Of a DNA stretch of 62,663 nt, positions 48,982 to 57,947 are shown piece by piece. Below the pieces are notes generated by a model. It made no database searches, was not told the origin of the DNA, and saw only the letters and a program-made list of their open reading frames with translations. This DNA is from Streptosporangiaceae bacterium. GTDB taxonomy: Bacteria; Actinomycetota; Actinomycetes; Streptosporangiales; Streptosporangiaceae. Every line of letters begins with the position of its first letter. Position 1 is the first letter of the stretch. The position numbers and the translations under genes are program-made. Location: positions 1 through 62,663 of the forward strand of contig JAFARZ010000364.1 in assembly GCA_019245115.1 (NCBI GenBank). Reading direction: 5' to 3'.

Positions 48982-50424
48982 GTGTCCGTCCCACGGCTAA
49001 CCAGGCCCGAATGGCCGACGGCCGCGCAGCCGCGAACCGCACTGGCCATGGCCGTGATCATGAGCGGCGTGCTCATGACGGCGGTGGACACGACGATCGT
49101 GGTGCTGGCCCTGCCGGAGATCCAGCGTACGTTGCACGTGGCGCTGTCCGCGGTCGTCTGGGTCATCATCAGCTTCCTGCTGGTTATCACGCTGCTGGCT
49201 ACTCAGGTCGGGCGGCTCGGTGACATGTTCGGCCGGGTCCGGATGTACGAGACGGGGTTCGCTGTCTTCGTGCTGGGCTCGCTGGCCTGCGCCCTGGCCT
49301 GGAACGAGGCGTCCATCATCGGCTTCCGCATCCTGCAGGGGGTGGGCGGGGCGTTCATCATGGCCAACAGCGGGGCGGTCATCGCCGACCTGTACCCGAA
49401 AGACAAGCGGGGCCGCGCCTACGGTTTCACCTCGGTCGGCTGGACCATGGGCGCGGTCATCGGCATCGTGCTCGGCGGCTTGATCGTCACCTACATCTCC
49501 TGGCGGTGGATCTTCTGGATCAACGTGCCGGTAGGACTGGCCGCGCTCGCCGTCGCCACACGCGTCCTGCACGACCGTGGGGAGCGGCAGCATCGCCGGC
49601 TCGACCTGCCCGGCATGATCTGTCTCGGCGTGGGGCTGTTCGGCGTGCTGTGGGCGATGACCCGGCTGGCGACCACCTCGTTCGACGCCGAGATGGCCGG
49701 TTACCTCGGCGGCGGCCTGGTGCTGATCGCGGCCTTCGTGGTCATCGAACGACGGCAGGCCGAACCGATGCTGCCCCTGTCCATTTTCCGCGTGCCCACC
49801 ATGTCGGCGTCGCTGCTCGCGTCGCTGTTCCAGGGCCTGGCCAGCTTCGCCGTGCTGTTCCTGGTGATCATGTACCTGCAAGGACCGCGCGGCTTGTCGC
49901 CAATACACGCCTCGCTGCTCCTGGTTCCCGGCTACGTCGTCGGGTCGGTGGCGGGACCATACGCCGGGCACCTGGCGGACCGGAGGGGCCCGGTCTTCCC
50001 GGCCACCGTCGGCCTCGCCATCCAGGTGGTCTCCCTGGCCGTCTACGCGCAGCTCGGCCTGACCACCGGCCTGTGGGTGGTCGTGGCGGCGGCCATCCTC
50101 AACGGGGTGGGAGCGAGCTTCTTCTTCCCGGCCAACAATTCGGCGATCATGAAGGCGGCGCCGCCGGAGGCGTACGGCATCGCGTCCGGCATGCTGCGGA
50201 CATTCAGCAACATCGGCATGGTGTTCTCGTTCGCGGTGGCGATCCTGATCGCCTCGCGCTCGATCTCCCGGGGCCTGGCCTTCGCCATCTTCGTCGGCAC
50301 CACATCGCTGCACGGCGCGCTGGCGACCGCGTTCACCAGCGGCCTGCACGCCGCGTTCTACGCGTCGATGAGCTTCATGGTGCTGGCCGCGGCGCTATCC
50401 GCGGTGCGGGCGAGGCGTACGTAA
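48982..50424 (+). CDS. DHA2-family major facilitator drug exporter
   Basis: The 480-residue protein has 14 predicted membrane segments and DHA2 features: motif C-type LDTTIVVLALPEIQ in the variant VDTTIVVLALPEIQ, LGDMFGRVRMYETGF after helix two and GFRILQGVGGAFIMAN. It probably exports a toxic or self-made compound. It is divergent from the AfsR-type gene and is followed after 26 bases by the aryl-acid ligase gene, so it may export a product or import a substrate of that operon. GTG 48982 start. Confidence 0.88.
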   Translation: MSVPRLTRPEWPTAAQPRTALAMAVIMSGVLMTAVDTTIVVLALPEIQRTLHVALSAVVWVIISFLLVITLLATQVGRLGDMFGRVRMYETGFAVFVLGSLACALAWNEASIIGFRILQGVGGAFIMANSGAVIADLYPKDKRGRAYGFTSVGWTMGAVIGIVLGGLIVTYISWRWIFWINVPVGLAALAVATRVLHDRGERQHRRLDLPGMICLGVGLFGVLWAMTRLATTSFDAEMAGYLGGGLVLIAAFVVIERRQAEPMLPLSIFRVPTMSASLLASLFQGLASFAVLFLVIMYLQGPRGLSPIHASLLLVPGYVVGSVAGPYAGHLADRRGPVFPATVGLAIQVVSLAVYAQLGLTTGLWVVVAAAILNGVGASFFFPANNSAIMKAAPPEAYGIASGMLRTFSNIGMVFSFAVAILIASRSISRGLAFAIFVGTTSLHGALATAFTSGLHAAFYASMSFMVLAAALSAVRARRT

Positions 50425-50439
50425 CCTACCGCGGTAGGT
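50424..50439. promoter_or_regulatory. palindrome ACCTACCGCGGTAGGT, operator-like
   Basis: This perfect 16-base palindrome begins on the last base of the exporter stop codon and ends 11 bases before the ATG of the ligase. TetR-family repressors bind sites of this kind. It might also hold back translation of the ligase by folding over its ribosome binding region. Confidence 0.5.
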
Positions 50440-50450
50440 AATATCGTCGC

Positions 50451-52094
50451 ATGCTTGACGGGGTCACGCCGTTCCCGCCGGAGTTCGCGGCCCGGTACCG
50501 GGAACGGGGCTACTGGGAAGACCGCCCGCTGTTCGACGGCTTCCACCAGACGCTGCGGCGCAACGCGGCCCGCGTGGCGCTGATCGACGCCGACGGTCCC
50601 GTGACATACCGGCAGCTCGATGAGCGGTCCGCCCACATGGCCCGGGCGCTGCTCGACCTCGGCTTCCAGCCGCTGGACCGGATCATCGTCCAGCTGCCGA
50701 ACACCGCCATGTTCGCGTACCTGTACTTCGCACTGCAGCGGATCGGGGCGATCCCGGTGCTGGCCCTGCCGGTACACCGCAGGCGTGAGATCACGCAATT
50801 TGCCGAAATATCCGGCGCGAAGGCGCTGGCCGTGCCGACAACGGCGCGCGGCTTCGACTACACCGCCATGGCCCGCGACATCATGGCGGACAACCCCGCC
50901 GTGAAACTGATCCTCACCCAGGCCGCCGATGCGAGCGACGGCCGGTTCATAAGGATCGAGGACCTGCTGGAGCGGGAGCCACGGACAAGCGCCGACGCGC
51001 TGGACCGCATCCGCGTCCGCATCGACCCGGAGGATCCGGCGCTGTTCCTGCTGTCCGGCGGCACCACCGGCGTCCCGAAGCTGATCCCGCGCAGCCACAA
51101 CGACTACCTGTACAACTCGAAGATCGCCGCGTCGGTGTGCGAGATCTCAGCCGGTGACGTGCTGCTCGACGTGCTGCCGATCGAGCACAACCTGCCGCTC
51201 GGCTGCCCTGGCATGCAGGGCTTCCTGCTCTCCGGCGGGACCGTCGTGCTCGGCACGTCCACCCGGCCGCGGGAGGTGTTCGAGCTCATCCAGCGGCACC
51301 GGGTGACGCACATCCACCTGGTGCCGGCGCTGCTGATCCGGTGGATCGACGACCCGGCCATCGGCGAATACGACCTCTCGTCACTGAAGGTGATCCAGTC
51401 CGGCGGGCAGCGGCTCCAGCCCGAAGTCAGGGCGCGCGCGGAGAAGGCCTTGCCCGGCTGCTTCATTCAGGAGAATTTCGGGATGGCAGAGGGTCTAATC
51501 ATGTTCGTTCGTTCAAATGATCCTGAAGCTGTACGCCGGGAGACCTGCGGTAGGCCAGCCTCGCCCGACGACGAGGTTTTCCTCATAGACCGCCACGGGT
51601 ACCGCGTGCCGGACGGCGAACCGGGCGAACTGATCGTGCGCGGTCCCTACACGCCGCGCGGATACTTCCGCTCGCCGGAGCACAACGCCCGGGCGTTCAC
51701 GCCCGACGGGTTCTACAAATCCGGCGACCTGCTACGGAAGCTGCCGTCCGGGAACTACGTCGTGGAGGGACGGGTCAAGGACCTGATCAACCGGGGCGGC
51801 GAGAAGATCAGCGCCGAAGAGGTGGAGAACCTGATCCTGGCCCATCCGTCCGTGCTCAACGTGGCCTGCGTGCCGTACCCAGACCCGGTGCTCGGTGAGC
51901 GGATGTGCGCGTGCGTGGTGCTACGGCCGGGATGCGCGCTGACGTTCGATGAGCTGACCACGTTCCTGCTGGGCTTCGAGATCGCCAAGTTCAAGCTGCC
52001 CGAGCGGCTGGAGTTCTTCGCGGACCTGCCGCTGTCCGGATTCGGCAAGGTGTCGAAGAAGGAACTGGCCGCACGGCTCAAAGGGAACCAATGA
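50451..52094 (+). CDS. aryl-acid AMP ligase (DhbE/EntE-like)
   Basis: The 547-residue protein is an ANL-family adenylating enzyme: LSGGTTGVPKLIPRSHNDY, IEHNLPLGCPG, YKSGDLL, GRVKDLINRGGEKISAEEVE and the terminal SGFGKVSKKEL with the catalytic Lys. The HN-PL-PG stretch matches the aryl-acid pocket of 2,3-dihydroxybenzoate and salicylate activating enzymes. No carrier domain or siderophore gene is near, so a catabolic acyl-CoA ligase role is as likely. The next gene overlaps by four bases. Confidence 0.85.
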   Translation: MLDGVTPFPPEFAARYRERGYWEDRPLFDGFHQTLRRNAARVALIDADGPVTYRQLDERSAHMARALLDLGFQPLDRIIVQLPNTAMFAYLYFALQRIGAIPVLALPVHRRREITQFAEISGAKALAVPTTARGFDYTAMARDIMADNPAVKLILTQAADASDGRFIRIEDLLEREPRTSADALDRIRVRIDPEDPALFLLSGGTTGVPKLIPRSHNDYLYNSKIAASVCEISAGDVLLDVLPIEHNLPLGCPGMQGFLLSGGTVVLGTSTRPREVFELIQRHRVTHIHLVPALLIRWIDDPAIGEYDLSSLKVIQSGGQRLQPEVRARAEKALPGCFIQENFGMAEGLIMFVRSNDPEAVRRETCGRPASPDDEVFLIDRHGYRVPDGEPGELIVRGPYTPRGYFRSPEHNARAFTPDGFYKSGDLLRKLPSGNYVVEGRVKDLINRGGEKISAEEVENLILAHPSVLNVACVPYPDPVLGERMCACVVLRPGCALTFDELTTFLLGFEIAKFKLPERLEFFADLPLSGFGKVSKKELAARLKGNQ

Positions 52095-52933
52095 GGCGGA
52101 TCGACCTGCACTGCTACCCGGGGACCGAGGTGTGGATCGGGTCCCAGGGCCCCTATGCCGAGGCGCTCGGCACCTACTGGGGGAAGGAGTGGGTGGCGAA
52201 GACCGAGGACGAGGTGGTCGCCGACGTCACCACGGCCGGGGTCGAAGCGGTGCTGGTCGCGTTCGACATCGAGTCGCTGACCGGGGCGCCGCCGTGCTCC
52301 AGCGGCTATGTGGCCGGCCTGCGCGACCGTCATCCGGACGCGTTCATCGGCGCCTGGGGCGCGGTCGACCCGCTCAAGGGCGACGCGGCCATCGCCGAGG
52401 CCACCCGGGCGGTCAGGGAACACCACGTGCTCGGGTTCCACTTCCACCCGATCATGGGGCATTTCGCCGTCGACGATCCGGCGCTGTCGCCGCTGTTCGA
52501 GACCATCGCCGGGCTGCGCGTGCCCGTGATGATAGACGTCGGGACCACCGGCATGGGCGCTGGCCTGCCCGGCGGAATGGGCGCCCGGCTGGAACACGCC
52601 CGGCCGCTCGCGGTCGACAACCTCGCCGCGCGGTTCCCGGCACTGACGATCATCGCGGCGCACCCTGGCTGGCCGTGGACGGACGAGATGACCGCGGTCG
52701 CGCTGCACAAAGGCAACGTGTACTGGGAACTGTCCGGCTGGGCGCCCAAGTACTTCCCGCCTTCGCTGCGTTCCGATATCCGGGGACGGCTGCGCGAGAA
52801 GATCATGTTCGGCAGCGACCACCCGAGCATGCCCTACGATCGGATCCTGCGTGAGTGGGACGAACTCGGGTTCGACCAGCCGGTCATGGACATGGTCTTC
52901 CACGCCAACGCGGAGCGGGTGCTGGGCTTGTAG
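52091..52933 (+). CDS. amidohydrolase-2 family protein, degenerate metal site
   Basis: The 280-residue TIM-barrel product belongs to the amidohydrolase-2/ACMSD-like family of decarboxylases and hydrolases. It has FHFHPIMGHF, AAHPGWPW and FGSDHPSMPYDR. The opening motif reads IDLHCYPG, where the family has D-x-H-x-H; the second His is Tyr. This may change the metal site or the reaction. It is coupled to the ligase by an ATGA overlap and has a paralogue one gene downstream. Confidence 0.83.
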   Translation: MRRIDLHCYPGTEVWIGSQGPYAEALGTYWGKEWVAKTEDEVVADVTTAGVEAVLVAFDIESLTGAPPCSSGYVAGLRDRHPDAFIGAWGAVDPLKGDAAIAEATRAVREHHVLGFHFHPIMGHFAVDDPALSPLFETIAGLRVPVMIDVGTTGMGAGLPGGMGARLEHARPLAVDNLAARFPALTIIAAHPGWPWTDEMTAVALHKGNVYWELSGWAPKYFPPSLRSDIRGRLREKIMFGSDHPSMPYDRILREWDELGFDQPVMDMVFHANAERVLGL

Positions 52934-52943
52934 GGTGAGAAGC

Positions 52944-53303
52944 ATGGCCACCGCTGAGGACGTGCGGCGGATCGCGATGTCGCTGCCGCGGACCAGCGAG
53001 CATCTGATCCGGGACAATACGAAGTACCGGATCGGCCAGATCGTGTACGCGGCGGTCTCCCCGGACGAGGAACGACTCGGGTTCGGCTTCCCCAAAGAAG
53101 AGCGCGCCGCGCTGGTGGCCAGCGAGCCGGACAAGTTCATGATGCCGTTGCGCAGCGACGAACGGTACAACTGGGTCCGCGCCCGGCTCGCCGCCCTGGA
53201 CGTCGATGAGCTGCGGGAACTGCTCATCGACGCCTGGCGCATGGTGGTGTCCAAGAAGACCGCCGCCGCCTACCTGACCTCGCTCGACGGCGACCGGAGC
53301 TGA
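52944..53303 (+). CDS. MmcQ/YjbR-family protein
   Basis: The 119-residue product fits the MmcQ/YjbR double-wing fold: MATAEDVRRIAMSLPRTSEH, AAVSPDEERLGFGF, and RARLAALDVDELRELLIDAW with VVSKKTAAAYL at the end. Family members are small DNA-binding-like proteins of unknown function. ATG 52944 follows AGGGTGAGAAGC. It lies between the two amidohydrolase genes, spaced by ten and 18 bases. Confidence 0.82.
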   Translation: MATAEDVRRIAMSLPRTSEHLIRDNTKYRIGQIVYAAVSPDEERLGFGFPKEERAALVASEPDKFMMPLRSDERYNWVRARLAALDVDELRELLIDAWRMVVSKKTAAAYLTSLDGDRS

Positions 53304-53321
53304 CGGCATACGATTGGGCGC

Positions 53322-54167
53322 GTGCCGCCGCGCGCCATCGACTTCCACGTACACCTGCCCACACCGGACTGGCTGGACGGGAGCATGGCCGGATACGTGG
53401 AAGCGGCCGAGGCGTACTTCCGCTCGCCGGTCCGGCGCGAGTCGCTCGCGGAACTGGCCGAACGGTACCGCCGGCTTGACGCGAAGGCGGTCCTGCTGGC
53501 CTGGGACGCGGAAACGGCCACCGGACGCCCGCGTGTCCCCAACGAGACCGTCGCGGCGGCCTGCCAGGACTACCCCGACGTGTTCACCGGACTCGGCTCC
53601 GTCGACCCGCACAAGGCGGACGCCGTCGCCGAGGTCGCGAACATCGCCCAGCTCGGCTTGCGCGGCGTGAAGTTCCACCCGTCCCTCCAGGCATTCGCAC
53701 CTGACGACCCGGAGTACTGGCCGATATTCGCGGCCTGCGCCGACCACGACCTGATCGCCTTGTTCCACACCGGCACCAGCGGCATCGGCGCCCGGCAGCC
53801 GGGCGGCCAGGGCATCCGGATCGACTACGCGCACCCGATGAAGCTCGACCCGGTCGCCGCGGCCCATCCCGATCTGACGGTGGTCGCCGCGCACTTCGGC
53901 TGGCCGTGGCACATGGACCTGATCGCCATCGCGCTGCACAAGACGAACGTGTACATCGACATCTCCGGCTGGGCGCCGAAGCGCATCCCCGCCGAGGTCA
54001 CCCGTGAGCTGCGCGGACGCCTGTCCGGGCAGTTCGTCTGGGGCAGCGACTTCCCGTTCTTCTCCCCTGAGCGCTGCCTGGCGGACCTGGCGGATCTGGA
54101 TCTGCCCACGGAAGTTACCCAAACGGTCCTGCACGACAACGCCGCCCGCATCCTAAGGTGGGACTGA
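53322..54167 (+). CDS. amidohydrolase-2 family protein
   Basis: The 281-residue TIM-barrel product has the intact D-x-H-x-H motif (AIDFHVHLPTP), GVKFHPSLQAF, AAHFGWPWHMD and WGSDFPFFSPER, the metal-binding set of the amidohydrolase-2 family. Members decarboxylate or hydrolyse aromatic or ring-cleaved acids. It is related to the 52091 gene product, with which it may form a hetero-oligomer or act on successive steps. GTG 53322 start. Confidence 0.87.
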   Translation: MPPRAIDFHVHLPTPDWLDGSMAGYVEAAEAYFRSPVRRESLAELAERYRRLDAKAVLLAWDAETATGRPRVPNETVAAACQDYPDVFTGLGSVDPHKADAVAEVANIAQLGLRGVKFHPSLQAFAPDDPEYWPIFAACADHDLIALFHTGTSGIGARQPGGQGIRIDYAHPMKLDPVAAAHPDLTVVAAHFGWPWHMDLIAIALHKTNVYIDISGWAPKRIPAEVTRELRGRLSGQFVWGSDFPFFSPERCLADLADLDLPTEVTQTVLHDNAARILRWD

Positions 54168-54200
54168 GGGCAAACACCGCCCGGGATACGCAGGAGCACC

Positions 54201-57194
54201 GTGCCGCTGACCACTGACCCGCTCCCCATGCGGTTGAGCCCCCTGGTGGGGCGCGACACCGAACTGCGCGACCTGGTCGCGGCGATCGAGGACAGCCGCC
54301 TGCTCACCCTCACCGGTCCCGGCGGCACCGGGAAGACCAGGCTGGCGCTGGCCGCGGCCGCCGCCATGGCCGGGCGCGGGAAACCCACCTGCTGGGTGGA
54401 ACTGGCCCCCATCGACGATCCCGGCATCGTCGCCCATGCGGTCGCCGCCAAGCTCGGTGCCCCGGAGACGCCCGGCCAGGACACCACCGCCGCCGTGGCG
54501 ACGCACATAGCGAGCGATGAGCTGATGCTCGTCCTCGATAATTGCGAGCACCTGGCCGCGGCGGCCGCGAGCCTGGCCGAGGACCTGCTCGCCGCCTGCC
54601 CCAACGTGACGGTCCTCGCCACCAGCCGCGAAGCGCTCGGCGTCTACGGCGAGCGGACCTGGTCGGTTCCGCCGCTGGCCGACACCGACGCGGTCAGCCT
54701 GTTCGAGCAGCGAGCCCGGCTGGTCCGGCCGGAGTTCCGGGCGACCGACGGGGACGCGCCGCGAATCCAGCTCATCTGCCAGCGCCTGGACGGCCTGCCG
54801 CTGGCGATCGAGCTGGCTGCGGCGCGAATGCGGATCCTGTCAATAGCCGAACTGGCCAGACGGCTCGATGACATCTTCACCGTCCTGACCGGCGGCGCCC
54901 GGTCCGCGCCCGCCCGGCATCAGGCGCTGCGGGCCACCCTCGACTGGAGCCACGACATGCTCGGCGAGGACGAACGGACCGCCTTCCGCAGGCTGGCCGT
55001 CTTCTCGGGCGGCTTCACGCTCGACGCCGCCGAGAACGTCATCGCCGACCGGAGCGACCTCAAGCCGCCCGCCGTGCTGGACCTGCTGACCCGGCTCGCG
55101 GACAAGTCATTGCTCCGGGTGGACCACACCGCCGATATCTCGCGCTATCACCTGCTGGCGACCATCCGCGATTACGCGGCCGTCAAGCTCGCTGACGCCC
55201 CGGACGAGGAACCGGCCCGGCTGGCTCACCTCCGCTATTACACCGACTTCGCCGAACACGTCGCGGACGCGCCGGACGGCGACCTGGACCAGGTGGAGAC
55301 CGAGCTGCCCAACCTGCGGGCGGCCATCGAGTACGCCCCCAAGTCCAGCGATCCCGTCGCGGCGCTGCGCATCGCCAGTGCCCTGCACCGCTACGCCTCG
55401 CTGCGCGGGCAGTACCACGAAATCCGCCAGTGGCTGGACACGGCCGTCACCTCCTGCCCGGACGCGCCGGCCGAGCTGCGCGCGCGGGCGCTGCTGGGCG
55501 GCGGCCGGCTCGCGCTGCTCCAGTGCGACTACGCGCCCGCGGTGCGGCGCGGCGAGGCGGCGCTGCGGCTGTACCGCGAGCTGGGCGACAGCAAGGGCAT
55601 CGCGAGCGGGCTGCAGCTGCTGGGCAGCGTGGCCCGCGAACAGGGCCGGTATGCCCGCGCCGCGCAACTATACGCCGAGAGCCTGGCCGACGCGCAGGCC
55701 GCGGGCGACCGCCGGGCGGCGGCAAGCGTGCACGGCTCACTGGCCTTCGTTTCATGGCTGCAGGGGGACTTCGATCAGGCACTGAGGTCCGCGACCACAT
55801 CCGAGGAAATGTTCCGGCTGCTCGGCGATGTGGAGGGGCTGGCCTCGGCGCTGATCCACCTCGGCGTCATCGCGCGCTTCAAACCAGATAACGAACGGGC
55901 GGTGGCGCTCCTCTCCGAGGCCCGCTCCCTGGCCAACGGCATCGGTTTCCGGGAGGGCGTCGCCTGGATAGAGGAACAGCTCGGCCTGATCGCGGCCCGC
56001 CGCGGCGACCCGGACGCCCTCACCCTGCTGCGTCGCAGCCTGGACACGCACACGGAGTTGCGCGACCGATGGCGGATGTCCAGCCTGCTCGAGGACCTGG
56101 CGGCGTTCGCCCTGGCGCAGCAGAACGCGGGGCGGGCCGCGCGGCTGCTCGGGGCGGCCGAGGCCATCAGGAACACGATCGGCAGCGTGATCCCGCCGGC
56201 CGAGCGACCGCAGCACACCGCGACCGAGACCGGCGCCCGCGCGGCGCTCGAGCCGGGTCGCTTCGAGGCGGAACGGCAACGTGGACTGCTCGCCACCACC
56301 GAAGACCTGCGGGCCGACCTGCCCCGGGCCGGGGCCCGGGTAGCCGACTCGTCCGTTGCCTTGCCCGTGCTGCGGACCGCCGCGCCCGTTCCCGCTTCGG
56401 CCGCTTCCGCGGCTGCGGCTCCGGCCGCGGCCGCGGCTCCGGCTCTGGGCGCTCCCGGCGGCTCGCTGCGGATTCGTGCGCTGGGCGGCGCGGTGGTCGA
56501 GGTCGGCGAGACGGCGCTCACCGCCGCGGACTGGGGATATGCGAAGCCGCGGGAGTTGTTGTTCCTGCTCGTCACGTCGCCGCCGATGACACGCGATCAG
56601 ATCGGCACCGCACTGTGGCCGGACCTGTCCGGGCGTCAGCTCAGCAACGCGCTGCACACCGCGCTGCGGGAACTACGCCGGGCGCTGGGCGACGGCGGGT
56701 GGGTGCAGTACGCGGACGGCCATTACCGGTTCGACCGCGCGCGCGAGCACGAATGCGACGTCACCGCGTTCGAGGACGCCCTGGTAGAGGCACGCCGGGC
56801 CCGGCCCGCCACCGCGGGCCTGCCCGAACTCCAGCGTGCCATCGCCGCCTACGGCGGAGATTTCCTCGACGGCATGTCCGCTGGTGAGTGGGCGCTGATC
56901 CGTCGCGACGAACTACGCCGCGCGTTCGAATCCGCGCTGCTGGCCACCGGCCGCATGCTCGCGGCGGCGGGTCGCTACCAGGCCGCCGCCACCGCCTTCC
57001 GCCGTGCCGTCGCGCACGAGCCACTCAACGAATCGGCCCACCGTGAGCTGATGACCTGCTGGGCCCAGCTCGGCGAGACAGCCCGAGCCGTCCGGCACTA
57101 CGAGGAACTGGCCAAGCGGCTGCACGACCAGCTCGGCGTACCCCCCGCAGCCGAGACAACTGTCCTTTATAAGAAGTTGATAGGGGCAGAGTAA
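54201..57194 (+). CDS. large ATPase/TPR regulator with C-terminal DNA-binding and BTAD domains
   Basis: The 997-residue protein starts with an NB-ARC-like ATPase (P-loop GPGGTGKT at 39-46, LMLVLDNCEH near 110, PLAIELAAARMRILS near 200). Helical TPR-like repeats run from about 390 to 680, then an Ala/Pro linker near 735-755. At the end it has an OmpR-type winged helix (AKPRELLFLLVTSPPMTRDQ) and a BTAD region. This is the reverse of the AfsR order in the neighbouring 46014-48854 gene. CAGGAGCACC precedes GTG 54201. It follows the ligase/amidohydrolase operon and may control it. Confidence 0.88.
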   Translation: MPLTTDPLPMRLSPLVGRDTELRDLVAAIEDSRLLTLTGPGGTGKTRLALAAAAAMAGRGKPTCWVELAPIDDPGIVAHAVAAKLGAPETPGQDTTAAVATHIASDELMLVLDNCEHLAAAAASLAEDLLAACPNVTVLATSREALGVYGERTWSVPPLADTDAVSLFEQRARLVRPEFRATDGDAPRIQLICQRLDGLPLAIELAAARMRILSIAELARRLDDIFTVLTGGARSAPARHQALRATLDWSHDMLGEDERTAFRRLAVFSGGFTLDAAENVIADRSDLKPPAVLDLLTRLADKSLLRVDHTADISRYHLLATIRDYAAVKLADAPDEEPARLAHLRYYTDFAEHVADAPDGDLDQVETELPNLRAAIEYAPKSSDPVAALRIASALHRYASLRGQYHEIRQWLDTAVTSCPDAPAELRARALLGGGRLALLQCDYAPAVRRGEAALRLYRELGDSKGIASGLQLLGSVAREQGRYARAAQLYAESLADAQAAGDRRAAASVHGSLAFVSWLQGDFDQALRSATTSEEMFRLLGDVEGLASALIHLGVIARFKPDNERAVALLSEARSLANGIGFREGVAWIEEQLGLIAARRGDPDALTLLRRSLDTHTELRDRWRMSSLLEDLAAFALAQQNAGRAARLLGAAEAIRNTIGSVIPPAERPQHTATETGARAALEPGRFEAERQRGLLATTEDLRADLPRAGARVADSSVALPVLRTAAPVPASAASAAAAPAAAAAPALGAPGGSLRIRALGGAVVEVGETALTAADWGYAKPRELLFLLVTSPPMTRDQIGTALWPDLSGRQLSNALHTALRELRRALGDGGWVQYADGHYRFDRAREHECDVTAFEDALVEARRARPATAGLPELQRAIAAYGGDFLDGMSAGEWALIRRDELRRAFESALLATGRMLAAAGRYQAAATAFRRAVAHEPLNESAHRELMTCWAQLGETARAVRHYEELAKRLHDQLGVPPAAETTVLYKKLIGAE

Positions 57195-57304
57195 GGGTCC
57201 ACAGTAGCGCCGCGGCGAGCGGAGCGAGCTTCGCGGTTCGCCTGGCCGCGGAGGGCCTGAAGGCCCTCCCGGCCGGGCGAAACTAACGGCGAGAAGCGTC
57301 GCAG

Positions 57305-57337
57305 GCGGGGGGTCCGGGGGGTTGGTGTCTACCCCCC
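57305..57337. repeat. G-rich hairpin element
   Basis: GGGGGGTCC and GGGGGG tracts are followed by a CCCCCC tract (57332-57337) that can pair with either of them. The unit resembles 61367-61395 read on the minus strand, which lies inside the PHP gene. It stands between the large regulator and the SnoaL-like gene. Confidence 0.6.
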
Positions 57338-57420
57338 GGAAAATACAGCCTCCCCCCATCCCCCTGAGTTTCCCCCAGAGGGCGGGTCCTTCCCCCAGAG
57401 CGGAGCGGAACACTCGGTGT

Positions 57421-57876
57421 ATGTCCGATCCGATCGCTCCGCCAGCCGCCAGGAATCCGGAAGAGGCGCTTGAGCTGCTGAGCCAGGCGTTCAGCGACGG
57501 CGACATGGAAGCCGCTCTCGCCCAGTACGAGGACTCCGCGCAGCTATTGCCGTGGGCGCGGCGGACAGGACCCGAGGAGGGGGACCGCCGCAGCGCCATG
57601 CAATGGCTCATGGCGCTGCGGCTCCCCTTGTCGGTCCAGGTCAGCGAGGTGCTCCAGATCTCCGGCCTGTACGTGGTCATGTGTGAGCGCCGGATCGCCG
57701 GGATCGGCCCGGACTGCGAGCCGGTTCGCCTGCGCGGCTATGGCTTCGCGGCCATCCGGCCGCAGCCGGACGGCACGTGGCGGATCGCCATCGACGCCTG
57801 GTGCCTCGAGTCCCATCCGGTAAATCCCCTTGACCCTCCGGCGATTCCCCCAGCTAGTCCCGGCCATCCTTGCTGA
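57421..57876 (+). CDS. SnoaL/DUF4440-like small protein
   Basis: The 151-residue product starts at ATG 57421 with PEEALELLSQAFSDGDMEAA and LAQYEDSAQL, typical for nuclear-transport-factor-2-like folds that serve as small enzymes or binding proteins. The rest alternates strands ending in GTWRIAIDAW. It has a proline-rich tail. The exact role is unknown. The gene is monocistronic. Confidence 0.72.
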   Translation: MSDPIAPPAARNPEEALELLSQAFSDGDMEAALAQYEDSAQLLPWARRTGPEEGDRRSAMQWLMALRLPLSVQVSEVLQISGLYVVMCERRIAGIGPDCEPVRLRGYGFAAIRPQPDGTWRIAIDAWCLESHPVNPLDPPAIPPASPGHPC

Positions 57877-57947
57877 AGCGAGGGGGACCGGGGCGGGCAA
57901 CCTCCAGCACATGACGTCCACACGCCTGCCGGAACAGGGCCAGAAGA

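Noticed and set aside
47430..49223. A 597-codon plus-strand frame
   Set aside because: It is antisense to the AfsR-type gene and runs into the exporter gene; the composition is typical of a GC-rich antisense frame.
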